Positions 24,688 to 24,782 of a DNA stretch of 24,782 nt are shown here, one piece after another. Below the pieces are notes generated by a model. It worked only from the letters and a program-made list of their open reading frames with translations. It was not told the DNA's origin and did not search any database. The DNA comes from SURF-33 sp964598885. GTDB taxonomy: Bacteria; Desulfobacterota; Desulfobacteria; Desulfobacterales; Desulfosalsimonadaceae. Location: contig CAZRES010000035.1 in NCBI GenBank assembly GCA_964598885.1, positions 1 through 24,782 on the forward strand, given 5' to 3'. Position 1 is the stretch's first letter. Each line of letters starts with the position of its first letter. The translations under genes were made by a program, and so were the position numbers.

Positions 24688-24782
24688 ATGAAAAAACTGC
24701 TGTCGACCCGGGAGATCGCCGAATACTTAGGGGTCAACGAGAAAATGGTCTACACTCTGGTGGCGGAAAAGGGGTTGCCCGC
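24688..24782 (+). CDS. Excisionase/MerR-type HTH regulator, cut by window edge
   Basis: Only the first 31 codons are present. MKKLLSTREIAEYLGVNEK followed by MVYTLVAEKGLPA is a helix-turn-helix of the excisionase (HTH_17) type. GAAAGGAA precedes the ATG. In Desulfobacterota this N-terminus often heads regulators fused to a periplasmic-binding-protein-like domain, sometimes near molybdate or tungstate transport genes. The rest is outside the window, so that is inference. Confidence 0.75.
   Translation, partial: MKKLLSTREIAEYLGVNEKMVYTLVAEKGLP

Overview
The window looks like a chromosomal segment of a Gram-negative, anaerobic, probably sulfate-reducing bacterium of the Desulfobacterota (Desulfobacterales-like). 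Evidence: outer-membrane barrels and porins, a periplasmic c-type heme protein, a tungstate importer (TupABC), a Tat-exported sulfatase, a protein with a C-terminal domain that resembles 'choice-of-anchor U', and moderately GC-rich coding DNA with AT-rich gaps. This assignment is inference; there is no rRNA or marker phylogeny here. I saw no tRNA, CRISPR array, insertion sequence or phage gene.

Layout. (1) 1-3941, minus strand: macro-domain protein, then tex, then uup. uup starts on a TTG that overlaps the tex stop and runs off the left edge. (2) 4182-5099, plus strand: an outer-membrane beta-barrel gene whose signal peptide is separated from the barrel by one in-frame TGA. (3) 5170-8898, minus strand: pnp then prfC. 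Upstream of pnp is a leader of about 390 nt with a strong sigma70-like promoter, a possible 46-codon ORF and a GC hairpin. (4) 9397-13333, minus strand: a small lysine-rich protein, a Tat sulfatase, an unknown membrane protein, nadE and a zinc-ribbon methyltransferase, closely spaced. (5) 13666-19626, plus strand: a penicillin-acylase-family Ntn hydrolase, a long hairpin, a porin O/P-type barrel, and a secreted diheme/Ca-binding/anchor-domain protein. (6) 19745-22431, plus strand: tupABC after an intrinsic terminator. (7) 22477-24412, minus strand: an M24 peptidase and a TetR regulator. (8) From 24688, plus strand: the start of an excisionase-type HTH regulator.

The most notable signal is in region 5. 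The acylase (C-terminus near 16212) and the heme/anchor protein (C-terminus near 19626) are unrelated, yet they end in almost the same short tail, S-T-C-F-I-K-T plus 3-4 residues. In the second protein the tail directly follows the anchor-type domain, which suggests a short C-terminal sorting or anchoring signal shared by two exported proteins. The oxyanion-type porin between them and the adjacent tungstate importer suggest an envelope locus combining uptake with surface or periplasmic chemistry. The housekeeping genes (tex, uup, pnp, prfC, nadE) look ordinary.
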